A stretch of DNA of 64,000 nt from Paraburkholderia acidisoli. GTDB taxonomy: Bacteria; Pseudomonadota; Gammaproteobacteria; Burkholderiales; Burkholderiaceae. The position numbers were made by a program, and so were the translations under genes. The stretch spans positions 434,001-498,000 of the forward strand of contig NZ_CP046913.1 of assembly GCF_009789675.1 (NCBI RefSeq). The letters run 5' to 3'. The notes under the pieces were generated by a model. It had not been told where the DNA came from and made no database searches. It saw only the letters and a program-made list of their open reading frames with translations. The first letter of the stretch is position 1. Every line of letters starts with the position of its first letter. Of this stretch, positions 1-10,744 are shown one piece after another.

Positions 1-324
1 CTCTCGCCGCTGCTGCTCGGCTGGTTCGTCGCCGCGTTGATCCGTCTCGCCACGGGCTCGGCAACCGTCGCCATGACCACGGCGTGCGGCATCGTCGCGC
101 CGATCGCGGCCGCCGGCACGATGACCGTGAAGCCCGAACTGCTCGTGCTCGCCACGGGCTCGGGCTCGCTGATCTTCTCGCACGTCAACGACGGCGGCTT
201 CTGGCTGATCAAGGAGTATTTCGGCATGACCGTGGGTCAGACGTTCAAGACCTGGTCGCTGCTGGAAACGATTATTTCGCTGCTGGGACTGGGCCTGACC
301 TTCGTTCTGGCGGCGGTGGTGTAA
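1..324 (+). CDS. GntP-family gluconate:H+ symporter, C-terminal part (5' end outside window)
   Basis: This is the last 107 codons of an inner-membrane gluconate permease that takes up gluconate with protons. The frame is open from base 1 and ends with TAA at 322-324. The visible part has the hydrophobic stretches and the ATGSATVAMTT-type segment typical of GntP permeases, followed by a glycine/histidine loop (SHVNDGGFWLIKEYFGMTV) and a final membrane helix ending LTFVLAAVV. A gluconokinase gene follows after 42 bp on the same strand, which supports the gluconate assignment. The family call is good. Whether this is gntT, gntU or gntP cannot be decided from the tail. Confidence 0.85.
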   Translation, partial: LSPLLLGWFVAALIRLATGSATVAMTTACGIVAPIAAAGTMTVKPELLVLATGSGSLIFSHVNDGGFWLIKEYFGMTVGQTFKTWSLLETIISLLGLGLTFVLAAVV

Positions 325-366
325 CCGAACCCCGCGCGAGCCGATTGCGCGGGATTGGAGTAGTCA

Positions 367-870
367 ATGATTTTGATCGCAATGGGCGTGTCGGGCGCCG
401 GCAAGACCCGTATCGGCGAATTGCTCGCCGAGCGCCTCCAGTGCACCTTCACCGACGGCGACGCCTTCCACAGCGAAGCCAACAAGAAGAAGATGCACGA
501 CGGCATTCCACTCACCGACGACGACCGCTGGCCCTGGCTGCGCACGATCCGCGCGGCCATCGTCGAGAAACAGCACGCGGGCGAGACGGCCGTGTTCACG
601 TGCTCGTCGCTCAAGCGCTCGTACCGCGACGTGTTGCGCGAAAACGATCGCGACGTGTGTTTCGTGTACCTGAAGGGCAGCTATGAATTGCTGCGCGAGC
701 GCATCACGCACCGCACCGGGCACTTCTTCGATCCGAAGCTGCTGGAAAGCCAGCTGGCGACGCTCGAAGAACCGGGCGAGGACGAAGCGATCGTCGTGAG
801 TATCGAACTCACGCCGGAGCAGATCGTCGAGGAAGTGATCCGGCAGATCGAGATTCGCGGCGCGGACTGA
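367..870 (+). CDS. gntK: Gluconokinase (thermoresistant GntK type)
   Basis: This 167-residue cytosolic kinase phosphorylates gluconate to 6-phosphogluconate, feeding the Entner-Doudoroff and pentose phosphate pathways. A P-loop GVSGAGKT lies at residues 7-14. The DGDAFHSEANKKKM segment, the DDDRWPWL motif and the CSSLKRSYRD motif are all characteristic of GntK. The length matches the family (about 165-175). It lies 42 bp behind the permease, so the two probably form one transcript, which ends at the hairpin at 928-961. The start at 367 places the P-loop at the normal distance from the N terminus. Confidence 0.95.
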   Translation: MILIAMGVSGAGKTRIGELLAERLQCTFTDGDAFHSEANKKKMHDGIPLTDDDRWPWLRTIRAAIVEKQHAGETAVFTCSSLKRSYRDVLRENDRDVCFVYLKGSYELLRERITHRTGHFFDPKLLESQLATLEEPGEDEAIVVSIELTPEQIVEEVIRQIEIRGAD

Positions 871-927
871 CGTCGCGGATTAATGTCGCGGATTCACGTC
901 ACGTATCACGCCACATCGCCGTAAACG

Positions 928-961
928 AAAAAGCGCTCGATTCGATCGAGCGCTTTTTTTA
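928..961. terminator. Bidirectional intrinsic terminator between gntK and purB
   Basis: The inverted repeat has arms AAGCGCTCGA (931-940) and TCGAGCGCTT (946-955) with loop TTCGA. It is extended by A:T pairs and followed by T7 on the plus strand. The A-run on the left gives a U-tract in the minus-strand transcript, so it can also end the converging purB transcript. Confidence 0.9.
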
Positions 962-1005
962 TGCCGCGGACTTCGCGGACTTCGCAAACCTCGCGCAAGA
1001 AACGC

Positions 1006-2631
<1,626 letters not shown>

Positions 2632-2633
2632 TC

Positions 2634-4460
2634 ATGTCCGTTGCCACCACTCCCGAAGTTTTCACGCCGTCTCTCCAGGCGGATGTTCTGGTCGAAACCG
2701 GTCTCGCGCACCATCGCGCAGGTCGTATCGACACCGCGAGCACACACTACCGCGCCGCGCTCGATGCGCAGCCCGAACACGCGGGCGCGCTCCATTATCT
2801 GGGCGTGATCGCGCTCGGCCGCAACGAGCTGGACGAAGCCGCCACGTTGATGGACCGCGCGCTCGCGCAGGCGCCCGGCAACGCCGAATACCTGGCCAAT
2901 CGCGGCGTGGCGGCCGCGCGGCTGGGCGATCACGCGGCGGCGGCGGCATGGCAGCGCCAGGCGCTCGCGCATGCGCCCGAGTTCGCGAACGCGCACAACA
3001 ACCTCGGCAACGCGCTGCTGGAACTGAACGATCTCGAAGGCGCGGCGCACCACTATCGCGCCGCGCGCATGCTCGAGCCGCAGTCGGCGCATTTCGCGTT
3101 CAATCTCGGCCGCGCACTCGACAAGGCCGGCCGCAAGGACGAAGCGCTCGCGCAATATCGCGCGGCCACGGCGCTCGACGGCAACGACATCGGCACGTGG
3201 CTCCAGATGGGACGGTTGCTGCGTGCGATGGCGCGGCCCGCCGAGGCGGCGCCGTGCTTCGAGCACGTGCTCGCGCGCGAGCCGGACAACGTGCTCGCGC
3301 TGTTCGAACTCGGCTACGTCTACGACGCGCAGCATCGCTATGAAGAAGCGATTCCGCTGTATCGGCGCGCGGCCGAACTCAAGCCGGACGGCGCGGGCGT
3401 CGTCAACAATCTCGCGTTCGCGCTCACCGCGCTCGCGCGTTACGACGAAGCGGAAATCTACTACCGGCGCGCGCTCGAATTGAATCCCGCACTGCCGGAA
3501 TCGGGCTTTCAGCTCGGCATGCTGAAGCTGCGCCGCGAAGATTACGCGGGCGGCTGGCCGCTGTTCGAGAACCGCAAGACGACCACCGTCGGCAAGCCGA
3601 GCTATCCGCCGCGCCCGGGGCGCGAATGGCGTGGCGAGCCGCTCAAGGGCAAGCGCGTCCTGATTTGCCGCGAGCAGGGCGTGGGCGACCAGATCCAGTT
3701 CGTACGCTATGCGCGCGAGCTGGCGGCGCTGGGCGCGCGCGTCGATGCGTGGGTCGCGCCGGAACTCGCCGCGCTCGCCGCCACGGTGCCGGGCGTGACG
3801 CGCGTGCTCGACGCCCGCCCCGACGATAAGGCGCTCGCCCGGCGCTACGACTATTGGTGCGACGTGATGAGCCTGCCGTCGCGCTTCGCGGGCCCGCCGC
3901 CCGCCGATACGCCCTATATGTATGCCGATGTGCGGCGTGCGCGCGCGTGGCGCGAGCGCGTGACGGAACTGGCGCCGAATGCGCGGCGCCGCATCGGGCT
4001 CGTGTGGGCGGGCAATCCGCGCCATCACTTCGATGCGTTCCGCTCGGTGCCGCTCACGGCGCTCAAGCCGCTCGCGGCGCTCGACGGCAACGGATGGTTC
4101 GCGATCCAGAAAGGGCCGGGCGCCGCGCAATTGCCCGACGTCGCGCCCGCGTGGCCGCTGCACGCCATCGGCGACGAACTGCACGACTTCGCGGCCACGG
4201 CGGCGCTGATCGACTCGCTCGACCTCGTGATCACCGTGGATACCTCGGTCGCGCATTTGGCGGGCGCGCTCGGCAAGCCCGTCTGGGTGCTGCTCGCCGC
4301 GCAACCCGACTGGCGCTGGGGCAAGGATCGCCGCGATTCCGCGTGGTACCCGTCGGCGCGCGTGTTCCGGCAAACCACGCTCGGCGACTGGAGCGGCGTG
4401 GTGGCCGAACTGCGCGACGCCTTGCGCGACGATCTGCGCGCGGCGCTCGGCGGCGCGTGA
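2634..4460 (+). CDS. TPR-repeat protein with C-terminal GT9-like glycosyltransferase domain
   Basis: This is a 608-residue protein. Residues about 20-310 form some eight tetratricopeptide repeats of 34 residues, with recurring NNLGNALLEL, LFELGYVY and VVNNLAFALTALARYDEAE patterns. The C-terminal third resembles heptosyltransferase/GT9-like or O-GlcNAc-transferase-like folds: KRVLICREQGVGDQIQF, RRIGLVWAGNP, then LVITVDTSVAHLAGALGKPVWVLL and WYPSARVFRQ. Such fusions are usually predicted protein O-glycosyltransferases acting in the cytosol, for example on flagellin. The acceptor is unknown and no flagellar or LPS gene is nearby. An upstream in-frame ATG at 2562 exists. I prefer 2634 because AAAGG lies about 10 bp before it and a TTPEVF N terminus follows. 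Confidence 0.8.
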   Translation: MSVATTPEVFTPSLQADVLVETGLAHHRAGRIDTASTHYRAALDAQPEHAGALHYLGVIALGRNELDEAATLMDRALAQAPGNAEYLANRGVAAARLGDHAAAAAWQRQALAHAPEFANAHNNLGNALLELNDLEGAAHHYRAARMLEPQSAHFAFNLGRALDKAGRKDEALAQYRAATALDGNDIGTWLQMGRLLRAMARPAEAAPCFEHVLAREPDNVLALFELGYVYDAQHRYEEAIPLYRRAAELKPDGAGVVNNLAFALTALARYDEAEIYYRRALELNPALPESGFQLGMLKLRREDYAGGWPLFENRKTTTVGKPSYPPRPGREWRGEPLKGKRVLICREQGVGDQIQFVRYARELAALGARVDAWVAPELAALAATVPGVTRVLDARPDDKALARRYDYWCDVMSLPSRFAGPPPADTPYMYADVRRARAWRERVTELAPNARRRIGLVWAGNPRHHFDAFRSVPLTALKPLAALDGNGWFAIQKGPGAAQLPDVAPAWPLHAIGDELHDFAATAALIDSLDLVITVDTSVAHLAGALGKPVWVLLAAQPDWRWGKDRRDSAWYPSARVFRQTTLGDWSGVVAELRDALRDDLRAALGGA

Positions 4461-4633
4461 AGCTCGGGGCGTGACGCGTGGGGCAGGAGCCGCGGGGCGT
4501 GACGCGGCGCGGCCGGGCGGCGCGGTAACCCAACGCCGTCGCGCGAACGAAAGGCGAGGGCAACGCGATAGAGACGCCGCGCACGCGCCGGCCGCTCTAG
4601 AATGCGGGCTTCACGACATCGCTCACGACCCGC

Positions 4634-5611
4634 ATGGAACTCAAATGGCTCGAAGACTTCGTTTCGCTCGCGGAAACGCATAGTTTCAGCCGCTCGGCCG
4701 AGCTGCGCCATGTGACGCAGCCGGCGTTCTCGCGCCGCATTCAGGCGCTCGAAGCGTGGCTCGGCACCGAACTGATCGACCGTTCGGTTTATCCGACGCG
4801 CCTCACCGCCGCGGGCCAGGTGTTCTACGAACAGGCGCTCGCGATGCTCTCGCAGTTCCACGAGGCGCGCACGCTGCTGCGCGGCCACACGGCCACACCG
4901 GCGGCGACCATCGAGTTCGCGGTGCCGCACACGCTGTCGCTCACGTATTTCCCGCGCTGGCTGCAACGCATCGAGGCCAAGCTCGGGCGCATCCACACGC
5001 GCCTGCGCGCGCTCAACGTGCACGACGCCGTGCTCTCGCTGGTGGAGGGCGGTTGCGATCTCGTGATGGGGTATCACCACCCGAGTCACCCGGTGACGCT
5101 CGATCCCGCGCGCTACGACACGCTCACGCTCGGCATCGAATCGATCAGCCCGTTTTCCGCGCCGCAACGCGCCGGGCGTGCGCGCTACACGCTGCCGGGC
5201 ACGCCCGACGCGCCCGCGCCGTATCTCTCGTATACGCCCAACGCGTACCTCGGGCGCATGACCGAAGTGATCGTCGGCAACGCGCCCACGCGGCTCTATC
5301 TCGACCGTGTGTACGAAACCGACATGGCCGAAGGCCTCAAGGCGATGGCGCTCGCCGGCCACGGTATCGCGTTCCTGCCGCACAGCGCGGTCGAGGACGC
5401 GGTCGCCAGCGGCGATCTGATCCGGCTCGACCGCGGCATGCGCGGCCAGGCCGCCGGGCAGTTCACGCTCGACATGGAGATTCGCCTGTATCGCGACAAG
5501 CTCGCGCCGCAAGGCGACGACGCGCGCCAGGCGCTCGTGCGCGAGCTGTGGGACGCCGTGGCCGCCGAACTCGCGCGCGAACGCGCGGCACGCAACGGGC
5601 GAGCAAGCTGA
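4634..5611 (+). CDS. LysR-family regulator, HypT (YjiE)-like
   Basis: This is a 325-aa LysR-type transcription factor. The N-terminal winged helix is clear: ELKWLEDFVSLAETHSFSRS, then VTQPAFSRRIQALE as recognition helix, then LTAAGQVF. In the effector domain, AVPHTLSLTYFPRWL, SYTPNAYLGRMTEV and ETDMAEGLKAMALAGHGIAF line up by eye with E. coli HypT, the hypochlorite-responsive regulator. That subfamily call is from memory, not alignment. It is not divergent from an obvious target. The next gene on the same strand, gdhA, is 295 bp away with its own promoter-like sequences. Confidence 0.85.
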   Translation: MELKWLEDFVSLAETHSFSRSAELRHVTQPAFSRRIQALEAWLGTELIDRSVYPTRLTAAGQVFYEQALAMLSQFHEARTLLRGHTATPAATIEFAVPHTLSLTYFPRWLQRIEAKLGRIHTRLRALNVHDAVLSLVEGGCDLVMGYHHPSHPVTLDPARYDTLTLGIESISPFSAPQRAGRARYTLPGTPDAPAPYLSYTPNAYLGRMTEVIVGNAPTRLYLDRVYETDMAEGLKAMALAGHGIAFLPHSAVEDAVASGDLIRLDRGMRGQAAGQFTLDMEIRLYRDKLAPQGDDARQALVRELWDAVAAELARERAARNGRAS

Positions 5612-5808
5612 CGAAGCGGTAACCTGAGCGCCCTATAACGGAATGTATCGCCGCAGCGATAACACCGGCGCGGGCCGTCTGGCCGTCGTGCGCAGCGGTG
5701 TTTTTCGTGCGCCGCAATAATCGCGGCGCGCCGCGCGCGGCGTCTTTCGAATCCGGCCAGACTGGCCAGCAGCAAGGAGCCCGCGAGCCGTTGCATCGAC
5801 CTCGGGGA

Positions 5809-5831
5809 CGTTATGCGCCAAATGCATAACG
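5809..5831. promoter_or_regulatory. Inverted repeat upstream of gdhA, candidate LysR-type operator
   Basis: CGTTATGC (5809-5816) and GCATAACG (5824-5831) form perfect 8-bp arms around a 7-bp spacer. It contains a T-N11-A core as in LysR-family boxes. It sits 76 bp before the gdhA start and just upstream of the promoter proposed at 5848-5877. No hairpin-plus-T-run follows, so an operator is likelier than a terminator. Confidence 0.4.
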
Positions 5832-5847
5832 GGATGATCAAACGGCA

Positions 5848-5877
5848 TTGGATTTCACGTGGGGGTTTTCTGACAAT
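5848..5877 (+). promoter_or_regulatory. Candidate sigma-70 promoter of gdhA
   Basis: TTGGAT (5848-5853) and GACAAT (5872-5877) are separated by 18 bp. The predicted start near 5884 would leave a short leader of about 23 nt before the gdhA ATG at 5907. The match is moderate. Confidence 0.4.
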
Positions 5878-5906
5878 GGCACCACTTGTTCGACGCTGGA
5901 GCGTTC

Positions 5907-7193
5907 ATGTCATCCCAACTGCAGTCGGTTCCTTCCTACCTTCACGCCGAAAACCTCGGTCCGTGGGGCAACTACCTTCGTCAGGTCGATCGCGTCGCGC
6001 CGTATCTCGGCTCGCTCTCGCGCTGGCTCGAAACGCTCAAGCGCCCCAAGCGCATCCTGATCGTCGACTGCCCGATCGAACTCGATAACGGCACCGTGGC
6101 GCACTTCGAAGGCTATCGCGTGCAGCACAACGTGTCGCGCGGTCCCGGCAAGGGCGGCGTGCGTTATCACCAGGACGTTACGTTGTCCGAAGTGATGGCG
6201 CTGTCCGCGTGGATGTCGGTGAAGAACGCGGCCGTGAACGTGCCGTACGGCGGCGCGAAGGGCGGTATCCGCGTTGATCCGCGTACGCTCTCGAAGGGCG
6301 AACTCGAACGCGTGACGCGTCGTTATACGAGCGAAATCGGCATCATCATCGGGCCGAACACCGACATTCCCGCGCCGGACGTGAACACGAACGAGCAGAT
6401 CATGGCGTGGATGATGGACACGTACTCGATGAACCAGGGCCAAACGGCCACGGGCGTCGTGACGGGCAAGCCCATCGCGCTCGGCGGCTCGCTCGGCCGC
6501 CGCGAAGCCACGGGCCGCGGCGTGTTCGTGGTCGGCTGCGAAGCGGCACGGCGCACGGGCCTCGAAATCGAAGGCGCGCGCATCGCGGTGCAGGGCTTCG
6601 GCAACGTGGGCGGCATCGCCGCGCGCCTGTTCCAGGAAGCGGGCGCGAAGCTCGTGGCGGTGCAGGACCACACGGGTTCGCTCTACAAGACCACGGGCAT
6701 GGACGCGGCCGCGCTGCTCGAGCACGTGGCGAAGACGGGCGGCGTGGCGGGCTTCGAGGGCGCGGACGTGATCGCCAACGAAGAATTCTGGACCGTCGAA
6801 ACCGACATCCTGATCCCGGCAGCGCTCGAAAACCAGATCACCGAAAAGAACGCCGGCAAGATCCGCACGAAGATCATCGTGGAAGGCGCGAACGGCCCGA
6901 CCACGACGGCGGCCGACGACATTCTCCACGACAAGGGCGTGCTCATCATCCCCGACGTGGTGGCGAACGCGGGCGGCGTGACGGTCTCGTACTTCGAATG
7001 GGTGCAGGACTTCTCGAGCTTCTTCTGGACCGAGAACGAGATCAACGAGCGTCTCGAACGCGTGATGCGCGAAGCGTTCACGGCGGTCTGGCAAGTGTCG
7101 AGCGAGCAGAAGGTGTCGATGCGTACGGCGGCGTTTATCGTTGCGTGTAAGCGCATCCTGATGGCGCGCGAAATGCGTGGCCTGTACCCCTGA
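5907..7193 (+). CDS. gdhA: Glutamate dehydrogenase
   Basis: This 428-aa oligomeric cytosolic enzyme interconverts glutamate and 2-oxoglutarate plus ammonium with NAD(P). The catalytic segment [15 protein letters not shown] carries the active-site lysine. GGVRYHQDV holds substrate-binding residues, and VQGFGNVGG is the dinucleotide-binding turn. The length fits the roughly 420-450 residue hexameric class. Cofactor choice cannot be read safely from sequence alone. ATG 5907 ([12 protein letters not shown]) is preferred over the in-frame ATG at 5886 because it matches family N termini. The gltIJKL glutamate/aspartate importer lies directly downstream, a sensible functional pairing. Confidence 0.95.
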   Translation: MSSQLQSVPSYLHAENLGPWGNYLRQVDRVAPYLGSLSRWLETLKRPKRILIVDCPIELDNGTVAHFEGYRVQHNVSRGPGKGGVRYHQDVTLSEVMALSAWMSVKNAAVNVPYGGAKGGIRVDPRTLSKGELERVTRRYTSEIGIIIGPNTDIPAPDVNTNEQIMAWMMDTYSMNQGQTATGVVTGKPIALGGSLGRREATGRGVFVVGCEAARRTGLEIEGARIAVQGFGNVGGIAARLFQEAGAKLVAVQDHTGSLYKTTGMDAAALLEHVAKTGGVAGFEGADVIANEEFWTVETDILIPAALENQITEKNAGKIRTKIIVEGANGPTTTAADDILHDKGVLIIPDVVANAGGVTVSYFEWVQDFSSFFWTENEINERLERVMREAFTAVWQVSSEQKVSMRTAAFIVACKRILMAREMRGLYP

Positions 7194-7508
7194 TCGCCGG
7201 CGCGCTCAGCGTATATCGACCTCGAATCGCGTTCACGCGGGCGCCATGAGGCCAATGTGAAGAAAGTGTGATTGCGCGGTCGGCAAGTTTGATCGATCGG
7301 TAAGTTTTGCGCCGCACATCAAGGCGCGGAAGAAGGCGGACGTCCTCCACAAGGGGGCGGCCGCCTTCGCCATTTCTTTAAGGGAATTTTGTTACCGTCG
7401 CGCCCACGCGACATCCTGCGAAAAGGCACCGTTTCCAGGGTACATCTTGATTCTTTCAATAAAATTACTTTGCTAAACTGCGCGCGGTTTGCCATGGAGA
7501 AAAACAGC
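7194..7508. other. gdhA-gltI intergenic region
   Basis: These 315 bp carry a possible stem AAGGCGG (7333-7339) with CCGCCTT (7361-7367), but no good T-tract follows. The stretch before gltI is AT-rich. It contains TTGATT (7447-7452) and TAAACT (7474-7479), but their spacing of 21 bp is too long for a confident promoter. A GGAGA sequence at 7497-7501 serves as ribosome binding site for gltI. No gene is visible. Confidence 0.5.
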
Positions 7509-8405
7509 ATGCAGATGAAAAAGACCGCCGCCCTTTTCGCGCTTCTCGGTTGCGTTGCCGCCACGAGCGCTTTCGCGCAGGAATCGGGCACTCTCAAGAA
7601 GATCAAGGACACGGGCGTGATTTCGCTCGGCCACCGCGAATCGTCGATTCCGTTCTCGTATTACGACGACAAGCAAAACGTGATCGGTTATTCGCAGGAC
7701 TTCGCGCTCAAGATCGTCGAGGCGGTCAAGCAGAAGCTGAACATGCCGAACCTCAAGGTGAAGCTGGTCCCGATCACGTCGCAGAACCGCATTCCGCTCG
7801 TGCAGAACGGCACGGTCGACATCGAGTGCGGCTCGACCACCAACAACGCCGAGCGTCAGCAGCAGGCCGCGTTCACGAACACCATCTTCGTGATCGGCAC
7901 GCGCCTCATGACGAAGAAGGATTCGGGCATCAAGGATTTCGCCGACCTCAAGGGCAAGACGGTCGTCACGACGGCGGGCACGACGTCGGAGCGTCTGCTG
8001 CGCAAGATGAACCAGGACAAGAACCTGGGCATGAACATCATCAGCGCGAAGGACCACGGCGAGTCGTTCATGACGCTCTCCACGGGCCGCGCCGTGGCGT
8101 TCATGATGGACGACGCATTGCTCGCGGGCGAGCGCGCCAAGTCGAATACGCCGAACGATTTCGTGATCGTCGGCGCGCCGCAATCGCATGAAGCGTACGG
8201 CTGCATGATGCGCAAGAACGACCCCGAGTTCAAGAAGGTCGCCGACGACGCGATCGCCAAGGTCGAGACCTCTGGCGAAGCCGACGCGATCTACAAGAAG
8301 TGGTTCGAGTCGCCGATCCCGCCGAAGGGCCTCAACCTCAACTTCCCCGAGAGCGACGACATGAAGGCGCTCTTCAAGAGCCCGAACGACAAGGCCATCG
8401 ACTAA
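7509..8405 (+). CDS. gltI: Glutamate/aspartate ABC transporter, periplasmic binding protein
   Basis: GltI (298 aa) captures glutamate and aspartate in the periplasm and hands them to GltJK. Residues 1-23 form a signal peptide (MQMKK, hydrophobic core, cut after AFA). The family-3 solute-binding motif follows: GVISLGHRESSIPFSYYDD and GTVDIECGSTTNNAERQ. The YGCMMRKNDPEFKKV segment near the C terminus is typical of GltI. Start 7509 is chosen because GGAGA lies 8 bp before it. An earlier ATG at 7494 would overlap that site. A terminator-like hairpin follows and separates it from gltJKL. Confidence 0.95.
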   Translation: MQMKKTAALFALLGCVAATSAFAQESGTLKKIKDTGVISLGHRESSIPFSYYDDKQNVIGYSQDFALKIVEAVKQKLNMPNLKVKLVPITSQNRIPLVQNGTVDIECGSTTNNAERQQQAAFTNTIFVIGTRLMTKKDSGIKDFADLKGKTVVTTAGTTSERLLRKMNQDKNLGMNIISAKDHGESFMTLSTGRAVAFMMDDALLAGERAKSNTPNDFVIVGAPQSHEAYGCMMRKNDPEFKKVADDAIAKVETSGEADAIYKKWFESPIPPKGLNLNFPESDDMKALFKSPNDKAID

Positions 8406-8453
8406 ACGTCGTGGTTTGAATCGCGGCTGATCGCGCTATCTGTATCTGGAACG

Positions 8454-8488
8454 GAACGGAAGAAGCCCGCCTTCTTCCGTTCTTTTTT
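8454..8488 (+). terminator. Perfect 12-bp hairpin with T6 between gltI and gltJ
   Basis: GAACGGAAGAAG (8454-8465) pairs perfectly with CTTCTTCCGTTC (8471-8482) around loop CCCGC, followed by TTTTTT (8483-8488). It lies inside the operon, 15 bp before gltJ. It probably acts as a partial terminator or 3'-end stabiliser, giving more binding protein than membrane components. Confidence 0.85.
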
Positions 8489-8502
8489 CCTGGAGTCTTT
8501 TC

Positions 8503-9243
8503 ATGTCTTATCACTGGAACTGGGGCATTCTCCTGAGCCCGGTCTCCACCGGCGAACCGACCACGTACCTCGGCTGGCTCGTCTCGGGCCTCTGGGTGAC
8601 GATCACGGTCTCGCTCGCCGCGTGGGTGATCGCGCTCGTCGTGGGCTCGATCTTCGGCGTGATGCGCACCATGCCCGGCAAATGGGCCAGCGGCGCGGGC
8701 ACGGTGTACGTGGCCGTGTTCCGCAACATCCCGCTGATCGTGCAGTTCTTCGTCTGGTATCTGGTGATACCGGAACTGCTGCCGCCTTCGCTCGGCAACT
8801 GGTTCAAGCAACTGCCGCCGAACGCGCAATTCTTTTCCTCGTCGATCCTGTGTCTCGGGCTCTTCACCGGCGCGCGCGTGTGCGAGCAGGTGCGCTCGGG
8901 CATCAACGCGCTGCCGCGCGGCCAGCGCGCCGCCGGTCTGGCGATGGGTTTCACGCAATGGCAGACGTACCGCTACGTGCTGCTGCCGGTCGCGTACCGC
9001 ATCATCGTGCCGCCGCTCACGAGCGAGTTCCTCAACATCTTCAAGAATTCGGCCGTTGCCTCGACGATCGGTTTGCTCGATCTGTCCGCGCAGGCGCGCC
9101 AGCTCGTCGACTACACGTCGCAGACCTATGAGTCGTTCATCGCCGTCACGCTCGCCTACGTGCTCGTCAACTTCGTGGTGATGACGCTCATGCGCTGGGT
9201 CGAGGCGAAGTCGCGGCTGCCTGGCTATATCGGAGGCAAGTGA
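8503..9243 (+). CDS. gltJ: Glutamate/aspartate ABC transporter permease GltJ
   Basis: GltJ (246 aa) is one of two inner-membrane permease subunits of the importer. It has several hydrophobic helices ([40 protein letters not shown]). The polar-amino-acid permease coupling loop reads [20 protein letters not shown], the EAA motif that contacts GltL. Its stop codon overlaps the gltK start (TGATG), which implies translational coupling. The start is supported by CTGGAGT a few bases upstream. Confidence 0.93.
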   Translation: MSYHWNWGILLSPVSTGEPTTYLGWLVSGLWVTITVSLAAWVIALVVGSIFGVMRTMPGKWASGAGTVYVAVFRNIPLIVQFFVWYLVIPELLPPSLGNWFKQLPPNAQFFSSSILCLGLFTGARVCEQVRSGINALPRGQRAAGLAMGFTQWQTYRYVLLPVAYRIIVPPLTSEFLNIFKNSAVASTIGLLDLSAQARQLVDYTSQTYESFIAVTLAYVLVNFVVMTLMRWVEAKSRLPGYIGGK

Positions 9244-9920
9244 TGCATCACTTCGACTGGAGCGGCATTCCGGGCGCACTGCCCACGCTGTGGACGGGCG
9301 CGATCGTCACCTTCAAGATCACGGTCTGCGCGATCGTCATCGGTATTTTGTGGGGCACCTTGCTCGCGCTGATGCGGCTGTCCAGCGTGAAGCCGCTCGA
9401 ATGGTTCGCCAAGGGCTACGTCACGGTGTTCCGCTCGATCCCGCTCGTGATGGTGCTGCTGTGGTTCTTCCTGATCGTGCCGCAGCTGCTGCAAAACGTG
9501 CTCGGGCTTTCCGCCGACATCGACATTCGCCTCGCCTCGGCCATGGTCGCGTTCTCGCTGTTCGAGGCCGCGTTCTACTCCGAGATCATTCGCGCGGGCA
9601 TTCAGGCGGTGCCGCGCGGGCAGATCAATGCGTCGTTCGCGCTCGGCATGAACTACGCGCAGGCCATGCGTCTCGTCGTGCTGCCGCAGGCGTTTCGCGC
9701 GATGGTGCCGCTGTTGGTTACGCAGGCCATCGTGCTCTTCCAGGACACGTCGCTCGTCTACGTGATCAGTCTCGCCGACTTCTTCCGCACGGCCACGAAT
9801 ATCGGCGACCGTGACGGGACGACGGTGGAGATGGTACTGTTCGCGGGCGCATGCTATTTCGTGATTTGCGTGGTTGCATCGAGCCTTGTGAAAGGTCTTC
9901 AGAAAAAGGTCGCAAGATGA
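9243..9920 (+). CDS. gltK: Glutamate/aspartate ABC transporter permease GltK
   Basis: GltK (225 aa) is the second permease subunit, pairing with GltJ in the inner membrane. It has an amphipathic N terminus, then the membrane helices [20 protein letters not shown] and [15 protein letters not shown]. The EAA loop reads [23 protein letters not shown] 9243 overlaps the gltJ TGA, and CGGAGG ends 6 bp before it. A GTG at 9240 is an alternative start. The 3' end overlaps gltL by four bases (ATGA). Confidence 0.93.
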   Translation: MHHFDWSGIPGALPTLWTGAIVTFKITVCAIVIGILWGTLLALMRLSSVKPLEWFAKGYVTVFRSIPLVMVLLWFFLIVPQLLQNVLGLSADIDIRLASAMVAFSLFEAAFYSEIIRAGIQAVPRGQINASFALGMNYAQAMRLVVLPQAFRAMVPLLVTQAIVLFQDTSLVYVISLADFFRTATNIGDRDGTTVEMVLFAGACYFVICVVASSLVKGLQKKVAR

Positions 9921-10642
9921 TTTCAATTAAGAACGTTTCGAAGTGGTACGGCCAGTTCCAGGTACTGACCGACTGCACGACGGAAGTGAAGAAGGGCGAA
10001 GTGGTGGTGGTGTGCGGGCCGTCGGGCTCGGGCAAGTCCACGCTCATCAAGACCGTCAACGGGCTCGAACCGTTCCAGCAGGGCGAGATCCTCGTGAACG
10101 GTCAGTCGGTGGGCGACAAGCGCACCAATCTGTCGAAACTGCGCGCGAAAGTGGGCATGGTGTTCCAGCACTTCGAACTGTTCCCGCATCTTTCGATCAC
10201 GGAAAATCTGACGCTCGCGCAGATCAAGGTGCTCGGCCGCAGCAAGGACGAAGCCACGCAAAAGGGCTTGAAGCTGCTCGATCGCGTGGGTCTGCGCGCG
10301 CATGCCGACAAATTCCCGGGTCAGCTTTCGGGCGGCCAGCAGCAGCGCGTGGCGATCGCGCGCGCGCTGTCGATGGACCCCGTCGCGATGCTGTTCGACG
10401 AACCCACTTCGGCGCTCGACCCCGAGATGATCAACGAAGTGCTCGACGTGATGGTGGAACTCGCGCAGGAAGGCATGACGATGATGTGCGTCACGCACGA
10501 AATGGGCTTTGCGAAGAAGGTCGCGCACCGTGTGATCTTCATGGACAAGGGCGCTATTGTGGAAGACGACCGCAAGGAAGACTTCTTCGCGAATCCGAAG
10601 TCGGACCGCGCGAAGGATTTTCTGGCGAAGATCCTGCACTGA
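9917..10642 (+). CDS. gltL: Glutamate/aspartate ABC transporter ATP-binding protein
   Basis: GltL (241 aa) is the cytoplasmic ATPase that powers GltIJK. Walker [10 protein letters not shown] is at residues 34-42. Signature [15 protein letters not shown], Walker [12 protein letters not shown] and the H-loop CVTHEMGFA follow in standard order. The start overlaps the gltK stop (ATGA at 9917). The longer in-frame reading from 9851 lies wholly inside gltK and is rejected. It ends the operon at the terminator at 10675-10705. Confidence 0.95.
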   Translation: MISIKNVSKWYGQFQVLTDCTTEVKKGEVVVVCGPSGSGKSTLIKTVNGLEPFQQGEILVNGQSVGDKRTNLSKLRAKVGMVFQHFELFPHLSITENLTLAQIKVLGRSKDEATQKGLKLLDRVGLRAHADKFPGQLSGGQQQRVAIARALSMDPVAMLFDEPTSALDPEMINEVLDVMVELAQEGMTMMCVTHEMGFAKKVAHRVIFMDKGAIVEDDRKEDFFANPKSDRAKDFLAKILH

Positions 10643-10674
10643 CGCTCGCGGGGCTTCGGCCCTGCGCAGCATGC

Positions 10675-10705
10675 AAAAAGCCGCGCGAATTGCGCGGCTT
10701 TTTTT
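10675..10705. terminator. Intrinsic terminator after gltL
   Basis: AAAAAGCCGCGC (10675-10686) and GCGCGGCTTTTT surround a GAATT-type loop, with a T7 run. The A-run on the other side lets it also stop the converging yafJ-type gene. Confidence 0.9.
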
Positions 10706-10744
10706 ATGGCCGATACGACTTCGAAGCGCGGGCCGGGTGCGGTG

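Noticed and set aside
7333..7367. Terminator after gdhA
   Set aside because: A stem can form, but it lacks a proper T-tract and has a long loop, so I could not support termination.
7447..7479. Sigma-70 promoter TTGATT/TAAACT for gltI
   Set aside because: The 21-bp spacing is too long, and a sigma-54 site was also not convincing.
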